Program-made: the position numbers and the translations under genes
In this document: positions 25,995 through 35,116 of the stretch, piece by piece
Position numbering within the stretch: the stretch's first letter is position 1
Layout: each line of letters begins with the position of its first letter
The notes under the pieces: model-generated
The model's database searches: none
Seen by the model: the letters and a program-made list of their open reading frames with translations, nothing else
Told to the model about the DNA's origin: nothing
Assembly (NCBI GenBank): GCA_938015415.1
Contig: CALLPK010000029.1
Coordinates: 1-64,000, forward strand
Direction of reading: 5' to 3'
Origin: an uncultured Saprospiraceae bacterium
Lineage (GTDB): Bacteria; Bacteroidota; Bacteroidia; Chitinophagales; Saprospiraceae
Length of the DNA: 64,000 bases

Positions 25995-26534
25995 ATGATC
26001 GAAACACTTATTTCCTCCAAAACACGGATTAAGTTATTACTCAAGTTCTTTTTGAACCGTAATACAACTGCCTACTTACGTGGGTTGGAAGGAGAATTTG
26101 GGGAATCCAGTAATGCTATTCGATTGGAACTCAATAAGTTAGAAAAAGCAGGGATGTTAAATTCCTTCTCCAAAGGAAACAAGAAGATGTTTAAAGCCAA
26201 TCAGCAACATCCGTTGTTTGATGAAATTCACAATATTATATTAAAGTACGTTGGATTAGATCAGGTGGTAGAAAACGTGATTGAGCGACTAGGGGACGTC
26301 CAACAGGTTTTTTTGGCCGGTGATTTTTCCCGTGGACTGAATAGTCAGATTATTGATTTGGTTTTTGTAGGTAATATTGATCAAGTGTATCTAGTCAATC
26401 TGATTGCTAAAACAGAAGAATTAGTTAAAAGAAAAATACGCTATTTAGTTTATACAGAGGAAGAAATAGCAAAAATTGATTGGAACCAATTTCAGTCGGC
26501 CCCTTTATTACTTTGGAGCAAAGAAAGTATATAA
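25995..26534 (+). CDS. Winged-helix (ArsR-like) regulator with nucleotidyltransferase-like tail
   Basis: A 179-residue protein. The first ~75 residues form a winged helix (SSKTRIKLLLKFFLN, then a recognition helix around SSNAIRLELNKLEKAGML). The remainder (about 95-179) resembles a minimal nucleotidyltransferase-like fold, with VFLAGDFSRGLNSQIIDLVFVG in the place of the usual GSFARG...DID motif, apparently without the full catalytic set. Such proteins often precede the UpxY/NusG-like gene in Bacteroidota capsule loci, and here it is two bases upstream of one. A role as transcription regulator of the export operon is inferred. Confidence 0.7.
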   Translation: MIETLISSKTRIKLLLKFFLNRNTTAYLRGLEGEFGESSNAIRLELNKLEKAGMLNSFSKGNKKMFKANQQHPLFDEIHNIILKYVGLDQVVENVIERLGDVQQVFLAGDFSRGLNSQIIDLVFVGNIDQVYLVNLIAKTEELVKRKIRYLVYTEEEIAKIDWNQFQSAPLLLWSKESI

Positions 26535-26536
26535 AA

Positions 26537-27094
26537 ATGCGTGCAACTATGACCGATAAAAAGAGCCTGGCTCCCGAAAATCATTTACACGCTACCGAAG
26601 CGCGTTGGTTTGCCGTGCGTACTGGTTTTCGGAAGGAAAAAGTTGTGCATAAAAGACTCAGTAGCAAAGGTATTATTAGTTATCTACCCCTTTATAAAGT
26701 TATCCGTCGCTATGAACGAAAAGTAAAACATCTGGAATTGCCTTTGATAAATTCCTATATCTTTGTCAAAATTTCTAAGACAGACTATGTACGGGTACTG
26801 GAAACAGAGCAAGTTCATGCCTTTGTTCATTTTAACCAGAATCTGATTGCCATTCCTGAACATGAAATTGATACGATTCGTAGAGTCTTGGGTGAAAATA
26901 CAGAAATTACGGTAGCAGAGGAAGGCTACAAAAAAGGGGATCAGGTTGAAGTGATTGGAGGTCGATTGACGGGATTACACGGAGAGCTGATTGAAGGCGA
27001 AGGGCAAAAGCGTCTGATCATTCGATTAGAAAATATTGGGGTAGGACTAGAAGTAGAGATAGATTCGAAATATTTGCGTAAGCAAAAAGAGTAA
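26537..27094 (+). CDS. NusG paralogue / UpxY-like transcription antiterminator
   Basis: A 185-residue specialised NusG family protein. The N-terminal NGN domain begins at RWFAVRTGFRKEKVV and continues through LPLINSYIFVKI; the C-terminal KOW domain has GDQVEVIGGRLTGLHGELIE. The longer reading from 26480 would overlap the regulator by 55 bases and adds no conserved sequence, so the ATG at 26537 (or 26549) is preferred. In Bacteroides fragilis UpxY proteins act in cis on the untranslated leader of their own capsule operon to prevent premature termination. Here a promoter overlaps the gene's 3' end and a 230-base structured leader follows, matching that arrangement. Confidence 0.9.
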   Translation: MRATMTDKKSLAPENHLHATEARWFAVRTGFRKEKVVHKRLSSKGIISYLPLYKVIRRYERKVKHLELPLINSYIFVKISKTDYVRVLETEQVHAFVHFNQNLIAIPEHEIDTIRRVLGENTEITVAEEGYKKGDQVEVIGGRLTGLHGELIEGEGQKRLIIRLENIGVGLEVEIDSKYLRKQKE

Positions 27095-27105
27095 TTCTAA
27101 CTTTG
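27073..27105 (+). promoter_or_regulatory. Bacteroidota-type promoter for the export/polymerisation operon
   Basis: TTTG at 27073-27076, a 21-base spacer and TAACTTTG at 27098-27105 match the -33/-7 consensus. It overlaps the last codons of the UpxY-like gene. Transcription would begin near 27111, leaving an untranslated leader of about 230 bases before the Wza-like gene. Confidence 0.65.
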
Positions 27106-27338
27106 CAGTGTATTAAACCCTGATATAATCCATTTATGGGTTAGGCATAAATAAAATGCTTTTTATACCTATAGTAAGCAGCTTTCATTTAGAAAGCGGC
27201 GGCCTAGAAGGTGAGCCAATTAAAGATAAAACGTTTCAGACGTTTTTATGAGATATATTTTCAAAAATACCCGCCATTCAGGCCTTAAGTCCCTGTGACT
27301 TACTGACGGCGAAGCCTTATCAAAACAATACTTATTCA
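27106..27338 (+). promoter_or_regulatory. Structured leader, probable antitermination target
   Basis: Three hairpins can be read in order: GCTTTC/GAAAGC (27181-27197); AAAACGT/ACGTTTT followed by one more T (27228-27247), which looks like a weak intrinsic terminator; and a two-part stem CGCC..TCAG/CTGA.GGCG enclosing TAAGT/ACTTA (27272-27311). A long leader with a terminator-like hairpin directly after a NusG paralogue fits UpxY-type processive antitermination. The exact recognition site cannot be named. Confidence 0.5.
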
Positions 27339-30089
27339 ATGCTTAGAATTTTATTAATATTTTGTGCTGTTTTTCTTTGTTCCGTTACTGGAATGGGGCA
27401 ACAGCTGGATAACATCCCCATTGATCAGGCCACCATTGATCGGGAATTGGAACGACGTGGACTCACCGAAGGAGAAGTTCGAGTCAAATTGGAACAACGG
27501 GGTATCGATATTGACAATATCAATGCCAGCCAATTACCTGAACTGGAAGCCACTCTGGAAGAAATTGCCAAAGAACTAGAAGCGGAGAAACAGGCCGCAA
27601 AAGAGGAAGCAGCCGAAGAGAAAGGAGCGGAAAAAGTACAAGAAGAAGCCTCCACTATTGCCAAAGACGCCGGTGATGAAATTCAAGATGCAGTCGAAGA
27701 TGGTGCTACGGTGGCAGAAGCTATTGCGGAAGAACTAGTTGAGCAAACTCAAGAAGAATTACCGCCCACCCGAATTTACGGACAACAAATTTTCCGTAAT
27801 AAAACCTTAAAAGTATTTAGTCAATCGGAAGACGTAGTGCCTTCCTCCTCGTATGTTCTTGGGCCTGGAGATAAGGTGAATATTTCAATCTGGGGAATTT
27901 CTCAGGAAGATGCGACGTATGAAATTAACCAATCTGGTTTTATTAAGCCTACGGGTATGTCAAAGATTACCTTAAAAGGTATTTCTTTTGAAAAAGCAAA
28001 AACACTGTTACAAAGTAGGTTTTCACAATATTACCGTTTCCGACCCGAAGAATTTGCCGTTACGGTGGCTTTTGCACGAAATATTAATGTCAATATCTAC
28101 GGAGAAGTTTTTAATCCTGGAAGCTTTACCATCCCTGCCACTAATACAGCCTTTAATGCCCTGGTCGCTGCTGGTGGACCCACCGATTTGGGAAGTGTTA
28201 GAAATATCAAATTGATTAAAGGAAATGGTGCTTCGGAGCAAATGGATATTTACGAATTTATGAACAATCCATCCGTTGCGGCTGATTTTCAGCTTTCTAA
28301 TAATGATGTAATTTTTGTCTCCATTGCTGAAAAAGTAGTAGAAATAAAAGGAGCTGTTCGTCGGCCATTAAAATATGAACTATTAGCTACCGAGCAACTA
28401 AAAAACCTGATTGATTATGCGGGTGGATTAAAAGAAAATGCCTATCGGACCATCATTCAGGTCAAGCGGTTTGAAAATGATGAGGAAAGAATTATTGATG
28501 TTAAACTAGGTGAATTGATGAGGGGAAGTGGCGATTTTACCTTATTAAATGGTGATATTGTTACGATCCCCATCATTCCTAAATCCTACGAAAATTTTGC
28601 TATCATCAACGGTGCCGTAGAACTACCAGGGGAGTATGAAATTGAAAAAGGAATGCGCGTAAGGGATATGTTACAAAAAGCCATATTAGCAAGAGGTGCA
28701 CGTACGGACGTAGCCTACCTGATACGAGTACGAGTCGATGGAACGGCCAGTTACGAGCGGGTAAATATTGCCGAAGTATTAGCCAATCCATCTTCACCGG
28801 ATAATTTCGAATTGACGACTCGTGATCGCTTGAATATACTATCTCAAACGGATTTTGTCGATAAAGAAATGATTTCAATCGGAGGACATGTACGAAATCC
28901 AAAGGAAATAGGCTATGATCCTGCGAATTCTATTAAGGTGGCTGATGCTATTATGCTAAGCGATGGTCTTAAGGCTGGTGCGACTGATTTTGCTTATATC
29001 CGTCGTACTGATCCAAATGATGATCGAGAGTTACAATATATCCGAGTTAATCTGGCGAATGCTTTGTCCGATGCAACATCACCGGATAATTTAGAACTAA
29101 AAGCGAACGACCGTCTGATGGTATATTCCAAGTCTGATTATTTAGAAAAATCTAATGTAGTCATTTATGGAGCTGTAAAAGAAGCGGGAGAATTTGCGTA
29201 CGACCCCTCTCTAACGCTAACGGATGTCATAACTTTGGCGGGCGGGTTTACTATTTCAGCGGCTACCAATAAAATTGACGTCTTCAGGGTACAAATTTTA
29301 AATAACGAACCTACTAAAACCGTAGTGGCCACTTTAGAGACTAACGAAAATTATCAAGTAGATGGTAGCGATTTTGAATTACAACCATTTGACCAAATTG
29401 TGGTTCGGTCCGTACCGGATTTTGAGTTACAGCAATTGGTTACCTTGAGAGGTGAGGTGAAGTATCCTGGTACATATGCCCTGTTAGATGATAATGAAAA
29501 AATTGCCAGTGTGATTAAGCGGGCAGGAGGATTAACGACGGAAGCTTTTGTGGAAGGAGCGGTATTGGAAAGAAATAAGGAGGAAGAAGGGTACGTCATT
29601 TTTCAACTCGAAGAGGCGATGCGGAATAGCAGTTCTAATTCAAATGTTATTTTAAAGCAGGGAGATATGATTATTATTCCCAAACAAAAAGATTTAGTAG
29701 GCATTGATTTACAGAACACTTTAGCAGCCGAATTATACGACGAGGGAATTCTTGGTAAAGGAATGGTCAGAGTTCCATACACGAAAGGTAAATCTGCGAA
29801 GTATTACGTGGATGAATACGCTGCGGGTGTTGGTGAAATGGGGAAGCGAAAGCTGATTACGGTACGACATCCGAGCGGTGAAATTCAGCGGACGAAGAAT
29901 TTTTTATTTTTCAAAAAATATCCAAAAGTCGAAAAAGGATCGGTGGTGAAGATCGGTCGGAAGAAAGAAAAGCCGGAGAAACTCCCATCAGAGGAAAGCG
30001 ATACAGACTGGAGTAAAGTAGTGGCGAATAGTATTGCGCAGGTGACGGCGGTATTGACGTTGGTATTATTAGTACAACGATTAGATTAA
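27339..30089 (+). CDS. Wza-like polysaccharide export protein with multiple SLBB domains
   Basis: Outer-membrane export pore component of 916 residues, far longer than E. coli Wza. A signal peptide ends near residue 20 (TGMGQ). A Glu/Ala-rich coiled-coil region covers about 60-140. The polysaccharide export domain begins about 165 (SYVLGPGDKVNISIWG) and ends near 245. It is followed by repeated SLBB/ubiquitin-like units, each marked by phrases like GAVKEAGEFAYD, GEVKYPGTYAL and LTLTDVITLAGGFT. A hydrophobic C-terminal segment (about 890-912) could cross a membrane. It is first in a run with Wzz, beta-helix lipoprotein, Wzx and Wzy genes. The multi-SLBB architecture is common in Bacteroidota. 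Confidence 0.92.
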   Translation: MLRILLIFCAVFLCSVTGMGQQLDNIPIDQATIDRELERRGLTEGEVRVKLEQRGIDIDNINASQLPELEATLEEIAKELEAEKQAAKEEAAEEKGAEKVQEEASTIAKDAGDEIQDAVEDGATVAEAIAEELVEQTQEELPPTRIYGQQIFRNKTLKVFSQSEDVVPSSSYVLGPGDKVNISIWGISQEDATYEINQSGFIKPTGMSKITLKGISFEKAKTLLQSRFSQYYRFRPEEFAVTVAFARNINVNIYGEVFNPGSFTIPATNTAFNALVAAGGPTDLGSVRNIKLIKGNGASEQMDIYEFMNNPSVAADFQLSNNDVIFVSIAEKVVEIKGAVRRPLKYELLATEQLKNLIDYAGGLKENAYRTIIQVKRFENDEERIIDVKLGELMRGSGDFTLLNGDIVTIPIIPKSYENFAIINGAVELPGEYEIEKGMRVRDMLQKAILARGARTDVAYLIRVRVDGTASYERVNIAEVLANPSSPDNFELTTRDRLNILSQTDFVDKEMISIGGHVRNPKEIGYDPANSIKVADAIMLSDGLKAGATDFAYIRRTDPNDDRELQYIRVNLANALSDATSPDNLELKANDRLMVYSKSDYLEKSNVVIYGAVKEAGEFAYDPSLTLTDVITLAGGFTISAATNKIDVFRVQILNNEPTKTVVATLETNENYQVDGSDFELQPFDQIVVRSVPDFELQQLVTLRGEVKYPGTYALLDDNEKIASVIKRAGGLTTEAFVEGAVLERNKEEEGYVIFQLEEAMRNSSSNSNVILKQGDMIIIPKQKDLVGIDLQNTLAAELYDEGILGKGMVRVPYTKGKSAKYYVDEYAAGVGEMGKRKLITVRHPSGEIQRTKNFLFFKKYPKVEKGSVVKIGRKKEKPEKLPSEESDTDWSKVVANSIAQVTAVLTLVLLVQRLD

Positions 30090-30132
30090 AGCAGGTTAGT
30101 AAGACCAAGTAAAGAAACTGAAATTTGCATTT

Positions 30133-31224
30133 ATGAATCATAACGAAAAAAATAGATCAGAAATTAAAGAGGTTACCTTAAGGGACTTGATATTATTGGT
30201 AAGATCGTTTTTTTATGAGATAGTTAGATACTGGATATTTGTGGGTGTACTGATTTTACTGGCACTTGGATATTTTTTGTATAGTGCATATCATACTCCT
30301 GACCAGTATTCGGGTAAAATTACTTTTACTATTAATAATAAAGAAACCAGCAGTGGAGTAGGTTCAGTTCTTGGACAATTTGGACTCGGTGGATCCAGCA
30401 GAGAAAATAACCTGAATAAAATTTCCGAATTTTCGAAATCCAGGAAAATCATTCAGCAAGCATTATTTAAAAAGACCGAAGTGGATGGTAAGAATGATTA
30501 TTACGCCAACCATATTATTGCGATACATAAGCTGGATGACTTATGGAAGGAAAAAAATCCTAAACTAGGGGGCTTCAGATTTAAGCACGACCGCTTTACC
30601 GAATTCTCCCGCTTAGAGAATAAGGCATTATTAAATACTTACAGTAAGGTTAAGGGTAATAAGGAAAGAGGAGTTGAAGGATTGATGGAGATCGTATATT
30701 CCGAAGAAACGGGTATTCTGGAAATGATGATCAAAAGTTATAATGAGGAATTATCCTCTTCGTTTGTGGAAACTTTGTACGAAGAATTGAGTAAATTTTA
30801 CATTGCTGAGAATATTGAAAAACCAAGACAGACCTATACGAATTTAAAGTCAAAAGTTGATTCATTAGCAAATAGCTTAGAGTATATTGACTTACAGCTG
30901 GCTAAAACAAATGACCAGAACCGTGGATTGTTCAATCTGACATCCAGGCTGAAAGCGGATCGATTAGCACGACAACAGAAGATACTAGGTTTAGCGTTCG
31001 GGAAGGCGATTGAAAATCTGGAAGTTGCAGATTTTACCCTAAAAAATGCTACTCCTTTTTTTCAGGTCATTGATGCCCCGCTAATGCCAATTACGCCAAC
31101 GAAAGAGTCCTATTTTAAGGCGGTTATGCTGGGTATTCTACTGGGGGGTTTTATAGGGAGTATGTTGGTAATAATCCGAAAAATAATTAATGATGCCCTC
31201 GAAGATAATAATAGCGATAGTTAA
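30133..31224 (+). CDS. Wzz-like chain-length determinant protein
   Basis: Inner-membrane polysaccharide co-polymerase of 363 residues. Membrane segments are at about 33-57 and 325-350, with a long, largely helical periplasmic domain between. The pattern PLMPITPTKES just before the second segment is the family's proline-rich motif. There is no C-terminal tyrosine kinase domain and no separate Wzc kinase in the window, so chain length may be set without the BY-kinase cycle. Its end overlaps the next gene by 35 bases. Confidence 0.88.
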   Translation: MNHNEKNRSEIKEVTLRDLILLVRSFFYEIVRYWIFVGVLILLALGYFLYSAYHTPDQYSGKITFTINNKETSSGVGSVLGQFGLGGSSRENNLNKISEFSKSRKIIQQALFKKTEVDGKNDYYANHIIAIHKLDDLWKEKNPKLGGFRFKHDRFTEFSRLENKALLNTYSKVKGNKERGVEGLMEIVYSEETGILEMMIKSYNEELSSSFVETLYEELSKFYIAENIEKPRQTYTNLKSKVDSLANSLEYIDLQLAKTNDQNRGLFNLTSRLKADRLARQQKILGLAFGKAIENLEVADFTLKNATPFFQVIDAPLMPITPTKESYFKAVMLGILLGGFIGSMLVIIRKIINDALEDNNSDS

Positions 31225-32611
31225 AAATAAAGGATCAGCTTTCTTAAGTATACTAATAGTAGGATTACTACTATTACAAAGTAGCTGCAATCTTAAGCAT
31301 GGCAGTAAAAATAGCAAGGAAAGTAGTAGAAACAACAGTAATATTCATAAAGATAATAATCATAGAAATAATCCACCTATTTTGATCAATGTAAAATCTC
31401 AGCGTGTAGTAGGCGATGGTCAGACCGATGATACGGAAGCGTTGCTGCAGATAACAAAAAATCTTCGGACTGGTGATACATTATATTTTCCAAAAGGAAT
31501 CTATGTTATTTCTGAGCCACTATTGATTGACCAGGATTATATTACGGTGAAGGGAGATGGGGTGGAATCTATTTTACAATTTTCAAATAAAAATGATCTT
31601 TACGCACAGTACAAATCACGCGTTGGCATTTTAAATATCACCGGTAATCATACCACGGTTAAAAAATTGAAATTTGATCAGAATTTTAGAAATTCCAACC
31701 GAAAAGACGGCGATCGCCCTATGGTAGGTTGTTTGCTGGTGGGAGGAAAATATTTGGGGAAACCAGTAAAAACGCTGGATTTAACAGTTGAGGACTGCGA
31801 ATTTTATGATCATTATGGAGATGCCGTTTCTGTTTTTCAGGCAAAGATAAGTGATGCCGTTATAAAAAATAATCATTTCATCTCGAGTTTTACCGCTGGA
31901 GGATGGAAAACGGCAGGAGTAAAAGGGGAACAAGCTATCAGTTTTACGACGGGTTCAAATATTCTGATAGAAAACAACTTAATCGAGGGGGCATTGGATG
32001 ATGCGATAGCATTGCACCGTAACCTTTTTAATGTTTCCGTTTTGAATAACACTATTTTTTCTTGTGGAGGCAGGATTCTGGTTAATGGCATTGATGGAGG
32101 ATTGATAAAGGGAAATACCATTACTTATGTCGAAGATGGGTCTACTGCAATTCTGGTATCTTTTGACCGTAGAGCCAACAAATTATCTATTAATAAAAAT
32201 GTGGTGATCGAAGAGAATAATATTCTGATCAAGAAGGGGGTAAAGGTTCGTTATGGAATCAGACTTCATGGGCCTGGTGAAAATATTGTTTTTAGAAACA
32301 ATAATCTGGAAACGGAAGATGCGCGTGGTACAGCAGTTGAAATTTCGGGCAGAATGCATAATAAAAGTGGAGAGATGTATTTTGGCGATAAAATTATCGT
32401 TGAAGGAAACCAGTTCAAAAACTTTAAGGTAGGAATATTTCAAGGCAAGAGTTCCGCAAAATCCAGATCTCAGGCTGTTGTAAGATCCTCAGACTTGGAA
32501 AGCGCAGAAGAGGCGGTAAAAATTCGTTCAAACAAAATGATTAATGTCAAAGAAGCGTTTTCTACGAAAAAAATAGCGGTGGAAAAACCAGACCGGGATG
32601 AAGGACTTTAA
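31190..32611 (+). CDS. Pectate-lyase-like beta-helix lipoprotein
   Basis: A 473-residue lipoprotein: positively charged start, hydrophobic helix, and a lipobox ending at C33 (LLLQSSC). After an Asn/Ser/His-rich linker (34-60), VVGDGQTDDTEALLQI starts a pectate-lyase-3/right-handed beta-helix domain whose coils are visible as repeated NN, VEENNI and IEGNQF turns to about residue 430. Similar proteins in exopolysaccharide operons act as lyases, epimerases or hydrolases on the product; no catalytic set can be assigned. The start codon lies inside wzz and the stop inside wzx, so it is firmly part of the export operon. It would be in the periplasm or on the outer membrane. Confidence 0.75.
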   Translation: MMPSKIIIAIVKNKGSAFLSILIVGLLLLQSSCNLKHGSKNSKESSRNNSNIHKDNNHRNNPPILINVKSQRVVGDGQTDDTEALLQITKNLRTGDTLYFPKGIYVISEPLLIDQDYITVKGDGVESILQFSNKNDLYAQYKSRVGILNITGNHTTVKKLKFDQNFRNSNRKDGDRPMVGCLLVGGKYLGKPVKTLDLTVEDCEFYDHYGDAVSVFQAKISDAVIKNNHFISSFTAGGWKTAGVKGEQAISFTTGSNILIENNLIEGALDDAIALHRNLFNVSVLNNTIFSCGGRILVNGIDGGLIKGNTITYVEDGSTAILVSFDRRANKLSINKNVVIEENNILIKKGVKVRYGIRLHGPGENIVFRNNNLETEDARGTAVEISGRMHNKSGEMYFGDKIIVEGNQFKNFKVGIFQGKSSAKSRSQAVVRSSDLESAEEAVKIRSNKMINVKEAFSTKKIAVEKPDRDEGL

Positions 32612-34067
32612 GGAAAAAACCATAAAAGGTCTTTCCTACTCTTTTATTAGCCAGATATCGGTTCAGATTAGCAGATTGGCTACGACCATTATTCTTGCAA
32701 GGTTTTTTTTAAGCCCGGAAGATTTTGGGGTTTTTAATATTAGTCTGATTATAATTGCGTTTTCAAATATTTTGGCAGATTCCGGATTCGGAGCTGCATT
32801 GATTCAAAAAAAAAACGCAGGCCAGGTCGATTACTCTTCTGTCTTCTGGCTCAATGTCGCGATCTCTGTCGTTGTCAGTATATTACTAGTCTTATTTTCC
32901 AGAAAGATAGCTGTTTATTACGAAACACCAGTATTGGAATATGTGCTGTACGCTCAGATTCCGATCTATATTCTTAATGCTTGTACAATTGTACAGAAAG
33001 TCCTGCTGCAAAAAGCGTTAAAGTTTAAAATCCTGGCGGTGAGTAATATCGTAGCGACTTTCAGCGCCAGTATTATAGCCATTTTTTTTGGCTGGAAAGA
33101 GTGGGGACTCTGGGCGTTGGTGATTTACCAGTTGTTGATTGCCCTGGTTTCAAATTTATGGTTGTGGCTTGCCGTTAAAAATTGGAAACCGCAGATTATT
33201 TTCTCGTGGAATTCAATCAAGGAAATTGGCGTGTTTAGTTTAAATTTATTGGGAAACAGTAGTTTAAATTACTGGTCTAAAAACGTCGACAAGTTAATTG
33301 TAGGGAAAGTAATTGGTCAGCACGCCTTAGGTCTTTATTCCCAGGCCTTCGCTCTGGTGTTGATTCCTGTTTCAAATATTTCAAATGTATTTGTATCAGT
33401 TCTTTTTCCTTCGTTTTCCCTTATCCAAAAACAAAAAGAGAAGATTTCCAGAATTTTTACTAAGACTTCTAAAGCTATTTTATTAGTGAATGGAGCTATC
33501 TTTTTTGCTTTGTTCGGAATCGCTGATCTGTTTGTTATCTTGGTACTTGGACCCAAATGGCTTGGAATGGAAAAACTATTAAGAGTCTTCTGTATCGTTG
33601 GACTTGTCATTTCACTGCGAACCATCCAGTCTGGAGTATTTATGTCGCAAAATAAAAATGGATTGTTGTTTCGGTTGAATATTGTTTCCAGAGTGATTAC
33701 CATCACCAGTTTACTGCTGATTGCGCCATACGGAATGATGTCGATTGCTTACTGTGTTTTGGTTACTTTTTTTCTTTCCTGGGTATTGAATACCTGGTTT
33801 TCCTGCAAAATTCTGGAGAGTTCGTTCTTAAGATTTGTGGGCGCTCACATCAGAATAGTATTCTTTGGTCTGTCTGCTCTTGGAATAACCCTGCTGCAAA
33901 GATCTTTCCTGGCGGTAGAAAGCGAAATTTTAACGGTTATAACAAGTTTGTCAACCTTTTTTATTTTATATTTTGCCGGATTATTTTTTACGAAAGAACA
34001 AAGTCTGTTTGATATTGCCGAAATAGTGAAAAATAAAATGAATCGGAAAAAGCCTAAACCAGTCTGA
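32598..34067 (+). CDS. Wzx-like flippase (MOP superfamily)
   Basis: Integral membrane protein of 489 residues with about 14 predicted helices. The N-terminus (KTIKGLSYSFISQISVQISRLATTIILARFF, only partly quoted here as LSYSFISQISVQ) and SPEDFGVFNISLIII are characteristic of the WzxC/lipopolysaccharide-flippase branch. It moves lipid-linked repeat units across the inner membrane. It overlaps the upstream gene by 14 bases. With a polymerase gene two positions downstream it defines a Wzx/Wzy-dependent pathway. Confidence 0.9.
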   Translation: MKDFKEKTIKGLSYSFISQISVQISRLATTIILARFFLSPEDFGVFNISLIIIAFSNILADSGFGAALIQKKNAGQVDYSSVFWLNVAISVVVSILLVLFSRKIAVYYETPVLEYVLYAQIPIYILNACTIVQKVLLQKALKFKILAVSNIVATFSASIIAIFFGWKEWGLWALVIYQLLIALVSNLWLWLAVKNWKPQIIFSWNSIKEIGVFSLNLLGNSSLNYWSKNVDKLIVGKVIGQHALGLYSQAFALVLIPVSNISNVFVSVLFPSFSLIQKQKEKISRIFTKTSKAILLVNGAIFFALFGIADLFVILVLGPKWLGMEKLLRVFCIVGLVISLRTIQSGVFMSQNKNGLLFRLNIVSRVITITSLLLIAPYGMMSIAYCVLVTFFLSWVLNTWFSCKILESSFLRFVGAHIRIVFFGLSALGITLLQRSFLAVESEILTVITSLSTFFILYFAGLFFTKEQSLFDIAEIVKNKMNRKKPKPV

Positions 34068-34080
34068 AAATTATCTTACT

Positions 34081-35082
34081 TTGAATAAAAATAACCCTCC
34101 CTTATTTATTGTAGGTCTACCTCGTTCCGGCACAACGTTGCTAAGTAATATACTTTCAACGTCTTCTGATCTTTGTGTTACGCCGGAGCTTTGGTTTTTT
34201 AACTATTGGGTGCCAAAGTATAAATTTTTAAATTTAAAAAACGAAGCTCATCTTGATTTTTTTTTAAATAAGTTTTTAAACAGCCAGCGTTTTTTCTTAC
34301 TTAGTATTTCCAAAGAGAAGGTAAAAGAAAAAATTATACGGGAAAAAGAATCTATTAGTTTTAATCGCATTTTTGAGATCGTGATGACCGTCTACCGGGA
34401 AAAGCAGGGTAAACCCAAAATAGGAGAAAAGACACCTGGCCAGTACAAAATCATTCCTTACTTATTAAAAAATTTCCCGACCTCCAAGGTCGTTTGTGTT
34501 GTCCGGGATCCAAGGGCCATCGCAGCCTCATTGATTAATGTACCATTCGGATCCAACTACGTTTCACTTACTGCAAAAAGGTGGAAGAGGTATATGCAAA
34601 GATTGGAAACAATCGCTGATAATAAAAACGTACATATTGTCAAATACGAAAAATTGATTACTAATTTTGAGGAAGAGTTACTCCGAATCGGAGCGTTTTT
34701 AGAAATAGAGTTGAATACGGAAAAAGCAAGAAAAAATGATGGTAGTTCGTTTACCGTAGTAGAACGGGAAGGATGGAGTAAGAATCACTTTAAAAAGGCC
34801 GCCTCGCCGATATCTACTCAGTCTTTGCATAAATGGAAAGACCAGCTTTCAGATCTTCAAGTAGCAGTGATTGAAAAAATTACCCAGCCGCTCGCGGAGC
34901 GATTTGGTTATACATCTCAAAAAAAAGAGGTAAACGGAATTTTACTGAAACAATTTATGCTCAAAGAGTTACTAACTTTTAAGTTACAGAATCTTCTTAA
35001 AAATCCGAATCCGTTCAACAGACTCCCGGCGTGGAATAAGTATATATTTGAACTAACCCGTGATATCCGCGAAAAAAATTAA
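34081..35082 (+). CDS. Sulfotransferase (TTG start)
   Basis: A 333-residue PAPS-dependent sulfotransferase. The 5'-phosphosulfate loop is LPRSGTT (residues 13-19) near the N-terminus; the 3'-phosphate site is VVRDPRAIAASLI (R142 to about 152). The family motif KTP in IGEKTPGQY (about 118) is also present. The conserved P-loop strand starts only a few codons after TTG at 34081 and there is no alternative ATG, so TTG is probably the true start. It lies between wzx and the polymerase gene, which points to sulfation of the repeat unit on the cytoplasmic side. Acceptor sugar unknown. Confidence 0.87.
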   Translation: MNKNNPPLFIVGLPRSGTTLLSNILSTSSDLCVTPELWFFNYWVPKYKFLNLKNEAHLDFFLNKFLNSQRFFLLSISKEKVKEKIIREKESISFNRIFEIVMTVYREKQGKPKIGEKTPGQYKIIPYLLKNFPTSKVVCVVRDPRAIAASLINVPFGSNYVSLTAKRWKRYMQRLETIADNKNVHIVKYEKLITNFEEELLRIGAFLEIELNTEKARKNDGSSFTVVEREGWSKNHFKKAASPISTQSLHKWKDQLSDLQVAVIEKITQPLAERFGYTSQKKEVNGILLKQFMLKELLTFKLQNLLKNPNPFNRLPAWNKYIFELTRDIREKN

Positions 35083-35116
35083 TGAAAAATTAATTGTTGT
35101 TTAGTTAATACTTTTA

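Noticed and set aside
26480-26536. Longer N-terminus for the NusG paralogue
   Set aside because: It overlaps the regulator gene by 55 bases and adds residues unlike any NusG N-terminus.
27196-27210. ops/JUMPstart-like element in the leader
   Set aside because: GCGGCGGCC only loosely resembles the RfaH ops sequence and its phylum-specific counterpart is not known to me.
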